A stretch of 64,000 nt of DNA from Linyphia triangularis. Lineage: Eukaryota; Arthropoda; Arachnida; Araneae; Linyphiidae. Shown piece by piece: positions 62,592 through 64,000 of this stretch (position 1 is its first letter; the number at the start of each line of letters is the position of its first letter). Below the pieces are notes generated by a model. The model did not search any database. It was given only the letters and a program-made list of their open reading frames with translations, and was not told where the DNA came from. The translations under genes were made by a program, and so were the position numbers. The stretch covers positions 8,687,796 through 8,751,795 of the forward strand of contig OZ021730.1 of assembly GCA_963978545.1 (NCBI GenBank), in the 5' to 3' direction.

Positions 62592-64000
62592 GTTTGTTTG
62601 TTTGTTTAGGCTTTTTATGGCGCAAAGGCAACACAAGGGCCATACTGCGCCAAAACAAAAGATAAAAGAAAAACTAGGATGGAAGATGAATAATAAATAT
62701 GATGAGATGTGACATAATATAATTTAAGAATGTTAAAAACACATTTCTAAAATGATGACGAGGTTAATAAAATTTAAAAAATGGATATGTTTAAAACAGT
62801 TAGATGTGATTTAAAAACCCGATTGATCTTAAAAATGCAAAAAGATTTGGATGGGGAGTTTCCCCAATCAAATCCTGAAGACTTAAACTGGTACTCTTAA
62901 AAAACCTAAGACGATGAGAGTGAAACTCAGGACAAGAAATTAAAATATGAGACACAGTAAGATCGCAACGACAAATATCGCAAACAGGTGGATCTTCTCC
63001 CAGCAATAGATGTCGGTGCGTCAATCGGGTATGACCAATGCGCAGACGAGTCAGTTTGACATCTGTCCGACGCATTGGATTAACTGGCCATTTAAGAAGA
63101 TGATTTTTGATGGTATGGAGTTTGTTGTTCGTTTGCAAATCCCATGCTTCTTGACGTAAGGATAATATGAACTTCTGAATTGATGTCTTAATATCTTGGT
63201 AGGGAACTGGCTGCTGCAGCGGGATTGAGGCCGCTTTAGCAGCAGAATCGGCCAATTCATTTCCTGAAATTCCCATGTGACTAGGTACCCAGCAGAACAA
63301 TATAGTAAATCCTTTCCTCTCAAGTGTGTGCAACTTTGACAAAATGTCAAAGGCAAGTGGATGGCTATTGGTCTTAAATTGCTCCAGACTTGACAAGGAG
63401 CTTAAACTTACAGAATACACACAAAATTTGCGATTGTGGCAGAGTGAGATATGCAGCAGTGCACAAGAAATTGCTGTCATCTCAGAAGTGAAAACCGAGC
63501 AGGATTTATGAAGTGTAAAAGCGACTGTGGATGTGTCGGACACAGTACCACAGCCAACACGTTCACCTGCTTTGGATCCATCAGTAAATACTGCTTCATA
63601 GTCAGCATACTGAGAGCGGTGATCACAAAAGATTTGTTGAAAAATTTCTGGGGCAGTGTCTGCCTTGCAATACATCGCAAATGGATTGAGAAAGTGGAAA
63701 GATGGAATATCCCACGGTGGAAAGGATTGAGTGTTAAATGTTTGGGTAACTACGTCACTTAGAGCTGCATCCATCAAGATGGATTTCGCTCTTTCAGAAA
63801 GTGGTCGGACGTTAGATGGACGAGCATCATATAACCTACCAAGATAAGCATCAAGTCTCAACTTACGTAAAGGGTGAAAAGGATCAGACATAATTCTACA
63901 GTAGTAGTTGGCGCTTAATTTTTTCCGTCTCAAGTCAAGTGGAAGTAGACTACACTCTGTCAACAGACTTTCAATGGGTGAAGTGCGAAATGCACCTGAA
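62592..64000 (-). mobile_element. LINE-F, 3' part, continuing beyond the window
   Basis: A third LINE family. Its 3' end (left) has GTTTGTTTGTTT instead of GGTT units but the same hairpin (TGGCGCAAAGGCAACACAAG and GGGCCATACTGCGCC). ORF2 enters from the right edge and ends at 62800. Confidence 0.9.
62800..63963 (-). pseudogene. LINE-F ORF2 C-terminal part: RNase H and knuckle
   Basis: Open from the right edge region to 62800. RNase H: FTDGSKAGERVGCG, FTSEMTAISC, FCWVPSHMGISGNELADSAA. At the position of the third acidic residue the sequence is YSVSLSSL instead of the YTDSKS of the other LINEs, so the catalytic Asp is lost. The C-terminal knuckle is CDICRCDLTVSHILISC. Clearly homologous to, but well diverged from, LINE-A/B. 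The RT lies outside the window. Confidence 0.9.

Overview
This is eukaryotic, AT-rich, gene-poor DNA, almost certainly from an arthropod. The tRNA-headed SINE, the I-group LINEs with an RNase H domain, the Mutator-like (MULE), Tc1, hAT and CACTA-like transposase remnants and the negative-strand RNA virus relics resemble araneomorph spider genomes most, but that assignment is inference from family resemblance. No intact host gene could be supported. The closest candidates are a THAP-domain exon at 50.1-50.7 kb and a string of exon-like pieces at 23.1-23.7 kb. Nearly everything recognisable is a mobile element or a viral relic, and much of it is nested.

Layout. 1-2923: pol of a Ty3/gypsy retroelement (reverse transcriptase, deleted RNase H, integrase). 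2924-7631: AT-rich, non-coding. 7647-10299: a frameshifted envelope polyprotein with the organisation of bunyavirus (phenuivirus-type) Gn/Gc. 11.1-13.0 kb: a Mutator-like transposase split by a SINE, then a small MITE. 13.6-21.0 kb: an old LINE (LINE-B) whose ORF1 is split by a full-length younger LINE (LINE-A) with a 12-bp target duplication; LINE-B also holds two SINEs. 21.0-24.4 kb: hAT-like remnant, exon-like pieces and an unidentified coding remnant. 24.7-26.6 kb: a second envelope fragment split at a TA by a complete 1651-bp Tc1 element. 28.6-37.6 kb: copies of an undescribed repeat, here called Q, a LINE-A copy and an ORF resembling a nucleoprotein of mononega/jingchu-type viruses.

37.8-39.5 kb: CACTA/Tnp2-like transposase remnant. 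39.6-40.1 kb: R1-like RT fragment. 40.1-43.0 kb: a third Q copy split by a 2161-bp TG..CA element ('L') that carries a three-tier minisatellite. 43.2-43.9 kb: Tc1 remnant flanked by long inverted arms. 45.9-46.9 kb: methyltransferase-like part of a negative-strand RNA virus L protein. 47.2-50.1 kb: truncated LINE next to the THAP exon. 51.1-52.0 kb: second Mutator-like fragment joined to an L fragment. 53.3-60.5 kb: another transposase remnant split by a LINE with a 14-bp target duplication. 61.2-62.1 kb: two ISXO2/Merlin-like fragments. 62.6-64.0 kb: 3' half of a third LINE family, running off the window.

Common thread. The SINE (12 copies plus scraps) ends in a sequence homologous to the LINE 3' ends: a GGCGCA...TGCGCC hairpin followed by (AACC)n. 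The LINEs therefore very probably mobilise the SINE. All the I-group LINE pieces and most SINEs lie on the minus strand, and relics of three viral gene types (envelope, N-like, L-like) sit among them. That pattern would fit a transposon-trapping or piRNA-type locus, but only small-RNA data can test it.
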